A stretch of DNA of 17,219 bases, taken from the NCBI GenBank assembly GCA_036398215.1, contig DASWHK010000097.1:1-17219 (forward strand), written 5' to 3'. This document shows, piece after piece, positions 1 to 6,876 of this stretch. This DNA comes from DASWHK01 sp036398215. Lineage in GTDB: Bacteria; Acidobacteriota; UBA890. Numbering within the stretch: position 1 is the first letter of the stretch; every line of letters starts with the position of its first letter. Made by a program: the position numbers and the translations under genes. A model generated the notes under the pieces. The model was not told where the DNA came from and did not search any database. It saw nothing but the letters and a program-made list of their open reading frames with translations.

Positions 1-154
1 AGTTGGAAGAAACAGTCAGGCGCGGGTAGTTACCGGTGACCTCGACCTGCATCGGCAGGTTGATCCAGGCGGCGATGGCCATCAGCGCCAGGCCGACGTA
101 GATCATCGAGACGGCGACCGGCCGGCGAACGGATTGGGCGATGAGCTGGCGCAT
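1..154 (-). CDS. RND-family efflux transporter permease, N-terminal part (gene runs off the left edge)
   Basis: Only the first 51 codons are in the window. They read as a short cytoplasmic start (MRQLIAQSVRRPVAVSM), a hydrophobic first transmembrane helix ending near WINLPMQVEV, then the beginning of the periplasmic porter domain (YPRLTVSS). This N-terminus is typical of inner-membrane RND permeases (AcrB/HAE1/CusA type), which use the proton gradient to export drugs, metals or lipids with a periplasmic adaptor and an outer-membrane channel. The ATG at 154 is chosen because AGGAAA lies just upstream and the helix follows at the expected distance. The gene is divergent from the CPBP protease at 388. 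The substrate subclass cannot be told from this fragment. Confidence 0.85.
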   Translation of the reverse strand, partial: MRQLIAQSVRRPVAVSMIYVGLALMAIAAWINLPMQVEVTGNYPRLTVSSN

Positions 155-343
155 TTTCCTGTCTGTCGGTCAAAAAGCTCGACCCGCGGTCCCCACTTTC
201 TTAGACGGGCACCACCATTATTTGTCGAAGCCGGCGCAAAAATAAAGAGCGACGGGGGGCGCTTGCGGGCATTTCTCGACGGCCCGGCGGCTCGCACCGA
301 AGCCTCTTGTTCCGTCGGCCGGCGCGGTCACGCCTCCGGGGCC

Positions 344-352
344 TGCTACGAT
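344..352 (+). promoter_or_regulatory. Extended -10 promoter candidate (TGCTACGAT)
   Basis: TGC followed by TACGAT fits the extended -10 consensus TGnTATAAT. It lies 35 bases before the ATG at 388. On the minus strand the overlapping bases 348-353 read TATCGT, so the same site could also serve the divergent RND gene. I see no convincing -35 element. The same motif recurs at 5239-5247, 9872-9880 and 17010-17018. Confidence 0.45.
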
Positions 353-387
353 AGCGCGCCCGCCCCCGATGATTGAAACGGAGCCCG

Positions 388-1278
388 ATGCCCTGGCCAC
401 CCGCCGTCGTCTCCCGCCGCGTCGCCCTGCTGATCTACGGGCTGGCGTTGATGCTCTACCTGACGCTGACGGGCCTGTTCTTCTACCTCGGCTTCGACCC
501 GCGGGCGACCGTCATTCTCGCCCAGGTCACCGGCCTGCTGGGCCTGTCGGTCTGGCTGACCCGGCTGCTGCGGCTGCGGCTCGCCGAGGCGCTGGCGCTG
601 CGGCCGGCGGCGCCGGTCCACTGGCAGATGGTGCTCGGCGCCGCCATACCGCTGCAGGCGCTCGGCGGCGCCCTGCAGTTCGCCGTGCTGCGCGAGCTTC
701 CCGACGACTCCGTCTGGCGCCAGGCGATGGAGGAGAGCATCGGCCGGTTCGTCGCCGTCGAGAGCGGTCTCGACCTGGCGATGCTGTTTCTCGCCGCCGT
801 GGTCACTGCGGCGATCTGCGAGGAGGCGCTGTTTCGCGGCCTCCTGTTGCAGCTTCTGCGCCGGCGGGCCGGCTGGATCTCGGCGATCGTCTGGAGCGCG
901 TCGCTGTTTGCGATCTTCCATCTCAACCCGATCGCGCTCTTGCCGGTGGGGCTGGTGGGAGCCTACCTGGCGGTGCTGGTGTGGCGCTCGGGCTCGCTCT
1001 ACCCGGCCATCCTCGCCCACGCCCTCAACAACGGCCTGGCGCTGTTCGGCCTGCCGCTGCTGCTCGACGAGGCGGCCTACAGCCGCTTCATGTGGCCGAT
1101 CCTGACGGCCTCGGCGGTGCTGTTCGGGGCGATCTTCACCGCCTACATCGCCAAGACCACACCGCCCACGGACGGCCCCCCGCCGCCCTGGGCCGGCCTC
1201 CCGGGAGAAACCCACCCCGCAGGGGAGAGAGAGGCGCGGCGGAATGCGAGCGGCTGCCCGCAACCAGGAGATCGATGA
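388..1278 (+). CDS. CPBP-family intramembrane metalloprotease (CAAX/Rce1-like)
   Basis: A 296-residue multi-pass membrane protein with the ABI/CPBP signature. E145-E146 and R150 form EExxxR (in EEALFRG), F174-H178 form FxxxH (FAIFH), and H211 with N214-N215 form the third motif (HALNN). In Rce1-type enzymes these Glu and His residues hold the metal or activate water within the membrane. Bacterial members cleave peptides such as bacteriocin or self-immunity substrates, or have unknown targets. The ATG at 388 is preferred because GGAG sits 4 bases upstream. An in-frame TTG at 373 would add five residues. After the last helix there is a Pro- and Arg-rich tail of about 40 residues that looks unstructured. 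The gene stands alone, divergent from the RND gene and convergent with the membrane protein at 1348. Confidence 0.88.
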   Translation: MPWPPAVVSRRVALLIYGLALMLYLTLTGLFFYLGFDPRATVILAQVTGLLGLSVWLTRLLRLRLAEALALRPAAPVHWQMVLGAAIPLQALGGALQFAVLRELPDDSVWRQAMEESIGRFVAVESGLDLAMLFLAAVVTAAICEEALFRGLLLQLLRRRAGWISAIVWSASLFAIFHLNPIALLPVGLVGAYLAVLVWRSGSLYPAILAHALNNGLALFGLPLLLDEAAYSRFMWPILTASAVLFGAIFTAYIAKTTPPTDGPPPPWAGLPGETHPAGEREARRNASGCPQPGDR

Positions 1279-1347
1279 CCGAGTCCGAGCGCATGTCCTG
1301 ACCCGGCGAAGCGCCCCAATCCACGGTCTCCGCGCGGCCGGTGGACC

Positions 1348-2367
1348 TCAGCTGATCTCCCGCGGCGCGCCCCGGTTCCGGCGCCGCCGGGGCGGCCAGG
1401 CGGCCTCCAGCGCCTCGGGATCGACCGCCGGCTCGGCCACCGCCAGCAGCCCGAGCATGCCGAGCAGGCCGAACAGCAGCGGTGCGGTCAGCGGTGCGTG
1501 CAGGACCATGCGCTCCATCAGCTGCTCGGGGGGGCCCGCCATGTTGGCGGACAGGTGCAGCGCCAGGCCCGCGAATCCGACCAGGACGTCGACCATCATC
1601 GTCCCGACGTAGGCGAGCTTGAGCCGCTCGCTGCCGCGCCCGGGGAGCATCGCCAAGACCACCGCCAGGCTGGCCAGCGCCGCGACCACCGCGATGCCCT
1701 CGGTCCAGCGCCAGCCGCCGGCGCGGTGATCGACGAGCGTGGTGAGGGCGAGGGCGCCGAAGCCGGCGGCCGCCATCAACAGCAGGGCCCGCCGCCCCGG
1801 GACCGCCGGCGCCATGCCGCGGGTTACGGCGTCGGGCGCCCGCCCGACCCCCAGCGCCTCGTCGCTCCAGGCGGCAATCCAGCCGACCACGGCCACCGCG
1901 CCGAGCGCCAGCGGTGCCAGGCTGGCCGCGCCGAACAGGGCGATGATCCCGAGCCCCTCGCGGCCCACGGCGGCGGCGTGCAGCAGCGCCCCGGCGAGGC
2001 CGACCGCCCAGCCGACGGCCATGGCGAGGCCGTGGAGCCGATACGCCCAGCGGCCGGGGCTGCGCCGCAGGGCGAGCACGAAGGCGGCGGAGGCAGCCAC
2101 GATGCCGTAGGCCAGCGGCACCCAGGCCAGCATCCACGGCCCGGCGGCGGCGGGGCGGGCCACCGAGTGGGCGAGCGTCGCGTCGAGCCCGAGAAACAGG
2201 AGGGCGCAGCCGACACCCAGGTGCAACAGCCGGTCGCGCGGAATCGACAGCTCGACGTGGGCGAACGGCGAGCCGCCCGTCGATGGGCTATCCTTGCCGC
2301 CGGCTTGGCGGGTCGGCCCTTCCGCCTCCCGCGTCCGATCCCTGTCACCTCGTGGGGGCAGCCTCAC
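1348..2367 (-). CDS. Multi-pass membrane protein of unknown function
   Basis: I do not recognise a family. The 339 residues contain about eight hydrophobic segments, roughly at 46-66, 75-97, 108-130, 138-165, 190-210, 220-240, 255-280 and 290-315. A charged N-terminal stretch of about 40 residues precedes them, and a basic tail (PPRRRRNRGAP) follows. Ala, Gly and Leu dominate and no catalytic motif stands out. The start is GTG at 2367, the only start codon before the first helix that I found. No Shine-Dalgarno sequence is visible. A perfect TATAAT ends six bases before the GTG, so the transcript would have little or no leader, which suggests leaderless translation. The gene is divergent from the PagL-like pair and convergent with the CPBP protease. 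Confidence 0.7.
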   Translation of the reverse strand: MRLPPRGDRDRTREAEGPTRQAGGKDSPSTGGSPFAHVELSIPRDRLLHLGVGCALLFLGLDATLAHSVARPAAAGPWMLAWVPLAYGIVAASAAFVLALRRSPGRWAYRLHGLAMAVGWAVGLAGALLHAAAVGREGLGIIALFGAASLAPLALGAVAVVGWIAAWSDEALGVGRAPDAVTRGMAPAVPGRRALLLMAAAGFGALALTTLVDHRAGGWRWTEGIAVVAALASLAVVLAMLPGRGSERLKLAYVGTMMVDVLVGFAGLALHLSANMAGPPEQLMERMVLHAPLTAPLLFGLLGMLGLLAVAEPAVDPEALEAAWPPRRRRNRGAPREIS

Positions 2368-2373
2368 GCCGGC

Positions 2374-2381
2374 ATTATATT
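2374..2381. promoter_or_regulatory. Overlapping divergent -10 elements (bidirectional promoter candidate)
   Basis: Bases 2374-2379 read TATAAT on the minus strand, a perfect -10 hexamer. Bases 2376-2381 read TATATT on the plus strand. They lie between the divergent genes at 2367 (-) and 2484 (+), inside GC-rich DNA where such AT runs are rare. The plus-strand transcript would have a leader of roughly 95 bases, the minus-strand transcript almost none. No clear -35 hexamers are visible. A second plus-strand -10-like sequence, TATCCT, lies at 2289-2294. Confidence 0.5.
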
Positions 2382-2483
2382 CCCCGCCCCGGGACCGCCG
2401 ATTGCCGCCTCCGCCGCGACGCGAAACGACCGCGAAAAGCCCCCGAAGAATTCCCGAGAAGACCGTCCGATGGGACCTTGTTG

Positions 2484-3164
2484 ATGCTCACCTCCCTGCT
2501 CATCACGCTGACGCTGCTGCCGGCGCCGCCCCCAGTGGCGCTGCTGCCGGCGCCGGCCACGCTGGGGTCACTACCGGAGCCGGCCACGCCGGGGCCAGCC
2601 GCGGCGGCGCCGCAGCCGGCCGCTGCGTCAGGAGGGCCGGCGCAGGCGGGCCCGTCTTTTCCCGCCTGGCGCGCGGGCACCGTGGAGATCGGCGGGCTCG
2701 GCGGCTACGGCACCGGCAAAGTGTACGATCCCCAACGGACGCCGACCTCGGTGGCGCTGCTCGCCGGCCGGGTTGCGGTACACTTCGGCCCACTGGCCGG
2801 CGGCTGGCTGCGGGGGAACGTTGCGATCGTGCTCGAGGGTGTGGCGATGACCATCGATCAGGAGCCGCGGGCGCGCGGCGGCGGGCTCAATCTCTTGTTT
2901 CGCTACACCTGGGCCGCCGATCGCTGGCGGCCGAGCTTTTTCGCCGGCGCCGGCGCCCTGTTCACCGACGAGCCGGTGCCGCCGGGAGAGACCGAGCGCA
3001 ACTACATGCCCCAGGCCGGCGTCGGCCTCCAATACCTCGTCGGCGAGCGGGTCGCCGTCGGCGGCGAGTATCGCTTCCATCACATCTCGAACAACGGACA
3101 GACGGAGTCCAATCCGGGTATCAACTCTCACCTGCTGCTCTTCGGGGTCTCATGGTTCCGCTAG
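2484..3164 (+). CDS. PagL-like lipid A 3-O-deacylase family outer-membrane protein (copy A)
   Basis: A 226-residue protein with a hydrophobic N-terminal segment (signal-like, though with no positive charge before it). A Pro/Ala-rich linker to about residue 60 follows, then alternating beta strands ending in WFR, as in small outer-membrane barrels. The C-terminal segment YRFHHISNNG then NPGINSH matches the PagL/acyloxyacyl hydrolase signature. H200 and S202 are the expected catalytic pair of an enzyme that removes the 3-O acyl chain from lipid A. The third PagL catalytic residue, a Glu 14 positions after the His, is Asn (N214) here. ATG 2484 is preceded by two in-frame TTG codons and only a weak ribosome site. 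The gene is followed directly by a paralogue at 3191, so the two probably share a transcript. Confidence 0.75.
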   Translation: MLTSLLITLTLLPAPPPVALLPAPATLGSLPEPATPGPAAAAPQPAAASGGPAQAGPSFPAWRAGTVEIGGLGGYGTGKVYDPQRTPTSVALLAGRVAVHFGPLAGGWLRGNVAIVLEGVAMTIDQEPRARGGGLNLLFRYTWAADRWRPSFFAGAGALFTDEPVPPGETERNYMPQAGVGLQYLVGERVAVGGEYRFHHISNNGQTESNPGINSHLLLFGVSWFR

Positions 3165-3190
3165 TCCGCCCTTCTCCCCGCCCTTTTGGT

Positions 3191-3835
3191 ATGGGCGCGT
3201 GGCGGGCCGGCGGCTTCCGGCGCCCGCTCGCGGTGGCGCTGCTTTTCTCCCTGTTCTCGGCGGCGCCGGCGCTGGCGCAGGCCACGGCCGAAGATCCACA
3301 GGCGACGGCGAGCCATCCCTCGCCGCTGCGACCCGAGGGCGGCAACGTCTGGAGCGTCTTCTACGGCCTCGGCTTGAACCAGGAGATCAACCACTCGGCC
3401 AGAAACATCAACATCGCCAGCGCCGGCGTGCGTTGGACCCACCTGTGGTCGCCGAAGCTCGGCGGGATCCTGCGCGGCCATCCCGGGCTCGGGATCGAGA
3501 TCGTTCCGGTCACCGCCTTCGTGAAGGACGGCCAGATCGCCTGGGCGCTGGGCGGCAACCTCTTGTACGAGCATCACTTCCTTGCCGGCCGCCGGGTGTT
3601 GCCAGTGTGGAAGATCGGCGCCGGGTTCCTGTATGCCGACCGCGAGGTCCCCGCCGGCGAGACCCGCCACAACTTCAGCGTGCTCACGGCGCTGGGCGTC
3701 GACGTCATGGTGGCCGAGCGCAGCGCCCTGTTCCTCGGCTACCGCTTCCATCACGTCTCCAACGCCGACACCGGGAGGATCAACCCCGGGATCAACGCCC
3801 ACACGATGATGTTCGGGCTGACCTTCTATCGCTGA
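3191..3835 (+). CDS. PagL-like lipid A 3-O-deacylase family outer-membrane protein (copy B)
   Basis: A 214-residue paralogue of the upstream gene. It has a standard signal peptide (basic n-region GGFRRP, hydrophobic core, ALAQA cleavage region) and a small beta-barrel. The C-terminal motif is YRFHHVSNAD followed by NPGINAH, ending in FYR. H188 and S190 correspond to the PagL catalytic His and Ser, and position +14 is again Asn (N202) instead of Glu. The other shared block is PxGET before the last strands. An alternative ATG at 3152 lies inside the end of copy A, overlaps its TAG, and is preceded by GGGG. It would give 227 residues and allow translational coupling. I favour 3191 for its compact signal peptide, but the evidence is balanced. 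Confidence 0.75.
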   Translation: MGAWRAGGFRRPLAVALLFSLFSAAPALAQATAEDPQATASHPSPLRPEGGNVWSVFYGLGLNQEINHSARNINIASAGVRWTHLWSPKLGGILRGHPGLGIEIVPVTAFVKDGQIAWALGGNLLYEHHFLAGRRVLPVWKIGAGFLYADREVPAGETRHNFSVLTALGVDVMVAERSALFLGYRFHHVSNADTGRINPGINAHTMMFGLTFYR

Positions 3836-3854
3836 AGCAGGCCGTGATGGAACC

Positions 3855-3869
3855 GGCCCCATCGGGGTC
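3855..3869. terminator. Short GC hairpin between convergent genes, possible terminator
   Basis: GGCCCC and GGGGTC can pair into a six-base stem (one G-U wobble) around an ATC loop, 20 bases after the stop of copy B and before the end of the convergent symporter gene. There is no T tract on either strand, so intrinsic termination is doubtful. Confidence 0.3.
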
Positions 3870-3881
3870 TCACCAGCGCCC

Positions 3882-3918
3882 ACGGAGCACTTACCGTATT
3901 TACTGCACGGAACACTTA
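3882..3918. repeat. Imperfect 12-base direct repeat, 25 bases apart
   Basis: ACGGAGCACTTA (3882-3893) and ACGGAACACTTA (3907-3918) differ at one base and lie in the convergent gap. The second copy includes the TAA stop of the symporter gene. Function is unknown and chance is possible. Confidence 0.4.
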
Positions 3919-5229
3919 GATCCAGCCCGAGACCAGCGCGGCGACGACCCCGATCGGCACGACGTAGCGCAGCCATAGGTACCAGGAGGCCACCCACGCG
4001 GGTGCCGCTCCCGACTGCGCCGCCATCTGCGCCGTCGCGTGGCGTTTCCCCAGGCCCCAGGTCAGGGCGGCGACCGCGATCACCGACCCCAGCGGCTGCA
4101 TCGTCGAGCCCCAGATCTGGTCGCTCATGTACAGGTAGTCGAGCGAACGGGTCGCCGGGAAACCGAGCACGACGAGGCCCATACAGATCGCCCAGGAGCT
4201 CTTGCGCCGCGATATCGGCAGGCGGTCGGCGAGCGACCCCACCAGGACCTCGACGGCGGCGACGCCGGACAGGAACGCCACGGACCCCAGCCCGGCGAAG
4301 AACAGGACGGCGAACACCAGTCCGCCCGGCATCGCCAGACAGGCCTCCGGCAGGACCTCGAAGAGCAGCGGCGGGCCGCTGGCCGGCGACAGCCCGGTGG
4401 CGAAGACCGCCGGAATCACGGCGAAGGCGGCGAGCAGGCTGGCGAGCACGTCGCCGGCGGCAGTTCCCACGGCGCGCCTGGCGAGCGATTCGCGTTCGTC
4501 GAGGTACGAGCCGTAGATCACGAAGAACGTCCCGCCCAGGCCCAGCGAAAAGAAGGCCTGGCCGGTGGCCGAGAGCACGGCACGGCGGCTGAGGCCCTCC
4601 CAGTCGGGCGTCAGCAGGTAGGTGATGCCCTCGCCGGCACCGGGCAGGGTCACCGAGCGGATCGCCAGGACCACCATCAAGACGCCGAACAGAGGCACGA
4701 AGAGGCTGCTGGCCTTCTCGATGCCGCGCCGTACGCCGCGAGCCACCACCTCTGCGGAAGCGCCCGCCACCAGCGCGGCGCAGGCGATCTGCAGGGGCCA
4801 GCTCGCCTGCAGCCAGCCGAACGTGTCCCGGGAGAAGTTGTCGGTGATACCGCCGAGGTTGGCAACGGCCAGCGCCAGGTAGGCGAGGATCCAGCCGACG
4901 ACCACCAGGTAGTACGACATCGCCATCCCGACGCCCGCGAACAGCATGCCGCCCAGAACCTTGCCTCCGGGGATGCCGGCGGCGGCGAGGGCGGTGAGCG
5001 GCCCCTGCCGGGTGGCGCGGCCCAGGGCGAGCTCGGCCATCAGCGCCGGGATTCCGAAGGCGGCGACCACGAGCAGGTAGATGACCAGGAAGGCCCCGCC
5101 GCCGAACAGCCCCATCATGTAGGGGAATCGCCAGACGTTGCCCAGGCCGATCGCCACGCCGAGCAGGGAGAAAATCGCCCCCCAGCGGCTGGCGAAAAGC
5201 TCTCGGCCCGCGTGTCGTGGCTCGTCCAT
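3916..5229 (-). CDS. Sodium-dependent transporter of the neurotransmitter:sodium symporter (NSS/SNF) family
   Basis: A 437-residue inner-membrane protein with the LeuT-type first helix, GVAIGLGNVWRFPY. N31, W33, R34, F35, P36 and Y37 form the family signature that shapes the sodium and substrate site. The helix 6 region reads ATGQAFFSLGLGG then YGSYL, around residues 215-240, also typical. The length suggests 11 helices, as in bacterial members such as MhsT/Tyt1, rather than the 12 of LeuT. Members import amino acids or related amines with sodium, and the substrate cannot be read from sequence alone. The ATG at 5229 begins 28 bases after the selenoprotein stop on the same strand, so co-transcription is likely, though a separate extended -10 candidate also sits in that gap. 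Confidence 0.93.
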   Translation of the reverse strand: MDEPRHAGRELFASRWGAIFSLLGVAIGLGNVWRFPYMMGLFGGGAFLVIYLLVVAAFGIPALMAELALGRATRQGPLTALAAAGIPGGKVLGGMLFAGVGMAMSYYLVVVGWILAYLALAVANLGGITDNFSRDTFGWLQASWPLQIACAALVAGASAEVVARGVRRGIEKASSLFVPLFGVLMVVLAIRSVTLPGAGEGITYLLTPDWEGLSRRAVLSATGQAFFSLGLGGTFFVIYGSYLDERESLARRAVGTAAGDVLASLLAAFAVIPAVFATGLSPASGPPLLFEVLPEACLAMPGGLVFAVLFFAGLGSVAFLSGVAAVEVLVGSLADRLPISRRKSSWAICMGLVVLGFPATRSLDYLYMSDQIWGSTMQPLGSVIAVAALTWGLGKRHATAQMAAQSGAAPAWVASWYLWLRYVVPIGVVAALVSGWI

Positions 5230-5238
5230 GGCGGCGCG

Positions 5239-5247
5239 AGTCTAGCA
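5239..5247 (-). promoter_or_regulatory. Extended -10 promoter candidate (TGCTAGACT) for the symporter gene
   Basis: On the minus strand TGC at 5247-5245 precedes TAGACT at 5244-5239, nine bases before the ATG at 5229. If used, the transcript would begin only a few bases before the start codon. It lies in the 28-base gap after the selenoprotein gene, so the symporter could be expressed independently of its upstream neighbour. Confidence 0.4.
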
Positions 5248-5257
5248 GCCCGAGGAT

Positions 5258-6301
5258 TCAGCGCCCCAGCAGATCCTCCACCTTCTGCCGGAGGCGGACT
5301 TCCTCGCCGGCCAGATAGCCGTAGCGTCGCCAGACGATGCGGCCGCCGCTATCCACGAGGAACGTGGTCGGCGTCCCCGCGACACGGTACGAGCTCACCG
5401 AGACGTTGCGCGTGTCGAAGACGTTGGGGATCTCGAAGCCGCCCTCCTCGTAGAACGTTCGGGTGTTGGGACGGTCGTCGCGCACGTCGATGGCGATGAC
5501 GGCAAACCCCACGTCCCGCAGCTCGCGGTACAGCGCGTCGAGGTGAGGAAACTCCTCACGACACGCGGCTCACGTCGGCGTCCAGAAGTTCAGCAGCGTC
5601 AGCTTGGCGTCCACCTCGGACAACGCCAGCGTGTCCACTTGGTAGCCCGGCAGCTCGAAGTCCGGCGCCCGGACGCTGAGCTCGGCGAGCCGGCCCTGGA
5701 GCCAGGGCTCGAAGCCGTCGCCGGGGGCGCCGAGCTCCGCGTACAGGAACCTCAGCCCCTGCTCGAGCTGCGGCCGGTCGTCGATGAACGTCGTGCGCGC
5801 CAGCCAATCGGCGCCGAGCCGGGCGTCTCCCGCCTCGTACCGCGCCCAGCCGACCTCGTAGGGAAGCTCGAGGTTGGTCAGCGGCAGCCCGAGCAGGTCG
5901 GGGGCCGGCCACGAGGTCTCGATCGCCCGCTCCCAGGCGTCGGCGGCCAGCCGCGGCTGGCCGAGCTCCGAGTGCGCGTCGCCGACCAGCTCGTGCAGGT
6001 AGGAGATCACCTCGGCGTCGGGATACTCCTCCAGAAACCGGTCGGCCAGCCGCAGTCGCGCCTCGCCGGGCGCCGCCTCGATCTGGCGGATCCAGCGCGT
6101 CGCGATGTCCTCGGTCAGCCGGCCGCCGCCGAGACGGGGGCCGGAGGCCTCCAGCAGCGTGCCGCGGTCGGCGGCGTCGCCGCCGAGCGGCGCGTCGGGC
6201 TCGAGCCGATCCATTCCCTGGCAGGCCGCCAGCAGCAGCGCCGCGAGGATGACGGCGGCGTGGCCGGCCCGGTTTTGCACCGCGGTTCGTCGGTCGATCA
6301 T
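5258..6301 (-). CDS. Selenocysteine-containing TlpA/thioredoxin-like lipoprotein (UxxC active site, TGA at 5572-5570 read as Sec)
   Basis: Read through an in-frame TGA this is a 347-residue protein. Residues 1-27 form a lipoprotein signal with lipobox LAAC (C27). Residues of about 60-195 are helical, possibly TPR-like. From about 200 there is a TlpA-type domain: APDFELPG, then LLNFWTPT, then the TGA codon (U244), then A245, A246, C247 and REEFPHL. The cis-proline segment is GTPTTFLVD (P311). In Cys homologues the motif is NFWxxWCxxCREEFP, so the TGA sits precisely at the attacking cysteine and C247 would be the resolving one. The likely role is an extracytoplasmic thiol-disulfide or peroxide-type redox protein. 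A SECIS-like hairpin follows the TGA at once. The terminator codon at 5260-5258 is also TGA. The start is ATG 6301, directly before the signal peptide, with no clear ribosome site. The alternative is a recent Cys-to-stop mutation, less likely given the hairpin and the intact downstream frame. Confidence 0.85.
5534..5567 (-). promoter_or_regulatory. Bacterial SECIS-like stem-loop directing Sec insertion at the upstream UGA
   Basis: In the mRNA the upper stem GUGAGGA (5559-5553) pairs perfectly with UCCUCAC (5549-5543) around the loop GUU (5552-5550). A lower stem CGCGU (5567-5563) pairs with ACGCG (5538-5534), with a small internal loop between (GUC opposite CUCG). The element begins two bases after the UGA (5572-5570), and 17 bases separate the UGA from the apical loop, whose first base is G. 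Known bacterial SECIS elements lie inside the coding region just after the UGA, have a small apical loop with G in its first two positions, and space it about 16-37 bases from the UGA. This hairpin meets each point. Confidence 0.8.
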
Positions 6302-6360
6302 GACAATCGCGATGCAATCACGGTGGTTTCGGTGCCGCAAGGCGTGTGGTATCAGGGGGA

Positions 6361-6876
6361 ATGCTCCAGCCCGGCGACCAGGCGCTGCTGTTCGCACCCG
6401 AGCTGCACGTGACCCGTCCGGCGCGAGCCCACCGGCGCTGCGGCGAGCTGACCGCACGCGTCGGGCGCGCCCTGGGCTACTTCCCGGAGCTCGACGGGCA
6501 CCGGGTCACCGTCGGCGTGACCCGCGCGGCCGACGGCATTGCCGTGTTCGAGGACATGACGGTGCGCTTCGACCTGCGGCGCGGCGGCCCCAGCTACTAC
6601 ACGATCGGCCACGAGCTGACGCACCTGCTGCAGGCGCTGCGCTGCGTGCCGGCCGGCGAGGTGCAGTGCGACATCTGGACGCTGGCCCGCTCCCGCCTCT
6701 TTCACGACGAGCCGCCCTGCTACCTGCCGCTGCCGGCCGAGCTGCGCCGCGGCTGGCGGCGCCACGCCCCCACGGTGGGGTATCTATGCCGCCGCGCCAT
6801 CAACGAGAGGGCGACGCGCCGGACGTACATCCGTTGGCTCGTGGCGCAACTGCACCAGGCAGTGCCAAGGACGTGA
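6361..6876 (+). CDS. Small HExxH putative zinc metallopeptidase
   Basis: A 171-residue protein with a clear zinc-peptidase motif, IGHELTHLLQ (H84, E85, H88). D104 in CDIWTLARS, 16 residues after H88, is a possible third ligand by analogy with gluzincins, but this is not certain. No signal peptide or membrane segment is visible, so it appears cytoplasmic. Cysteines at CDIW and PPCY and near the C-terminus (LCRRA) are further features. I cannot assign a named family, and SprT- or ImmA-like peptidases are the kind of comparison to test. ATG 6361 has a purine run only one base upstream. A GTG at 6346 in the same frame would add five residues. The gene is divergent from the selenoprotein gene with a 59-base gap and convergent with the threonine synthase-like gene. 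Confidence 0.7.
   Translation: MLQPGDQALLFAPELHVTRPARAHRRCGELTARVGRALGYFPELDGHRVTVGVTRAADGIAVFEDMTVRFDLRRGGPSYYTIGHELTHLLQALRCVPAGEVQCDIWTLARSRLFHDEPPCYLPLPAELRRGWRRHAPTVGYLCRRAINERATRRTYIRWLVAQLHQAVPRT

Noticed and set aside
178..255. AT-richer stretch upstream of the RND gene as a promoter
   Set aside because: TAATGG-like and AAATAAT-like hexamers exist, but no -35/-10 pair with acceptable spacing could be defined.
369..1301. Long open frame overlapping the CPBP protease in another frame
   Set aside because: Its composition is Arg/Ala/Gly/Pro-rich with no motif, as expected for shadow frames in GC-rich DNA. The CPBP frame has all family motifs.
1320..1345. Imperfect hairpin TCCACGG ... 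CC-G-GTGGA between the convergent CPBP and membrane-protein genes as a terminator
   Set aside because: The stem has a bulge, there is no T tract, and similar GC pairings arise often by chance in this DNA.
5258..5512. An independent 84-residue gene starting at GTG 5512
   Set aside because: It is the C-terminal half of a thioredoxin domain, in the same frame as the upstream lipoprotein, without its own ribosome site or active-site motif. It is better read as the continuation after a Sec codon.
5570..5572. Simple nonsense mutation making a pseudogene
   Set aside because: The TGA falls exactly on the catalytic Cys codon, the downstream frame is intact for 103 codons, and a SECIS-like hairpin follows at the right spacing. 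It cannot be fully excluded without a search for the Sec machinery in the genome.
6302..6360. Promoters for the divergent selenoprotein and HExxH genes
   Set aside because: TATCAG just before 6361 and TTGCGG on the minus strand are too poor a match to call.
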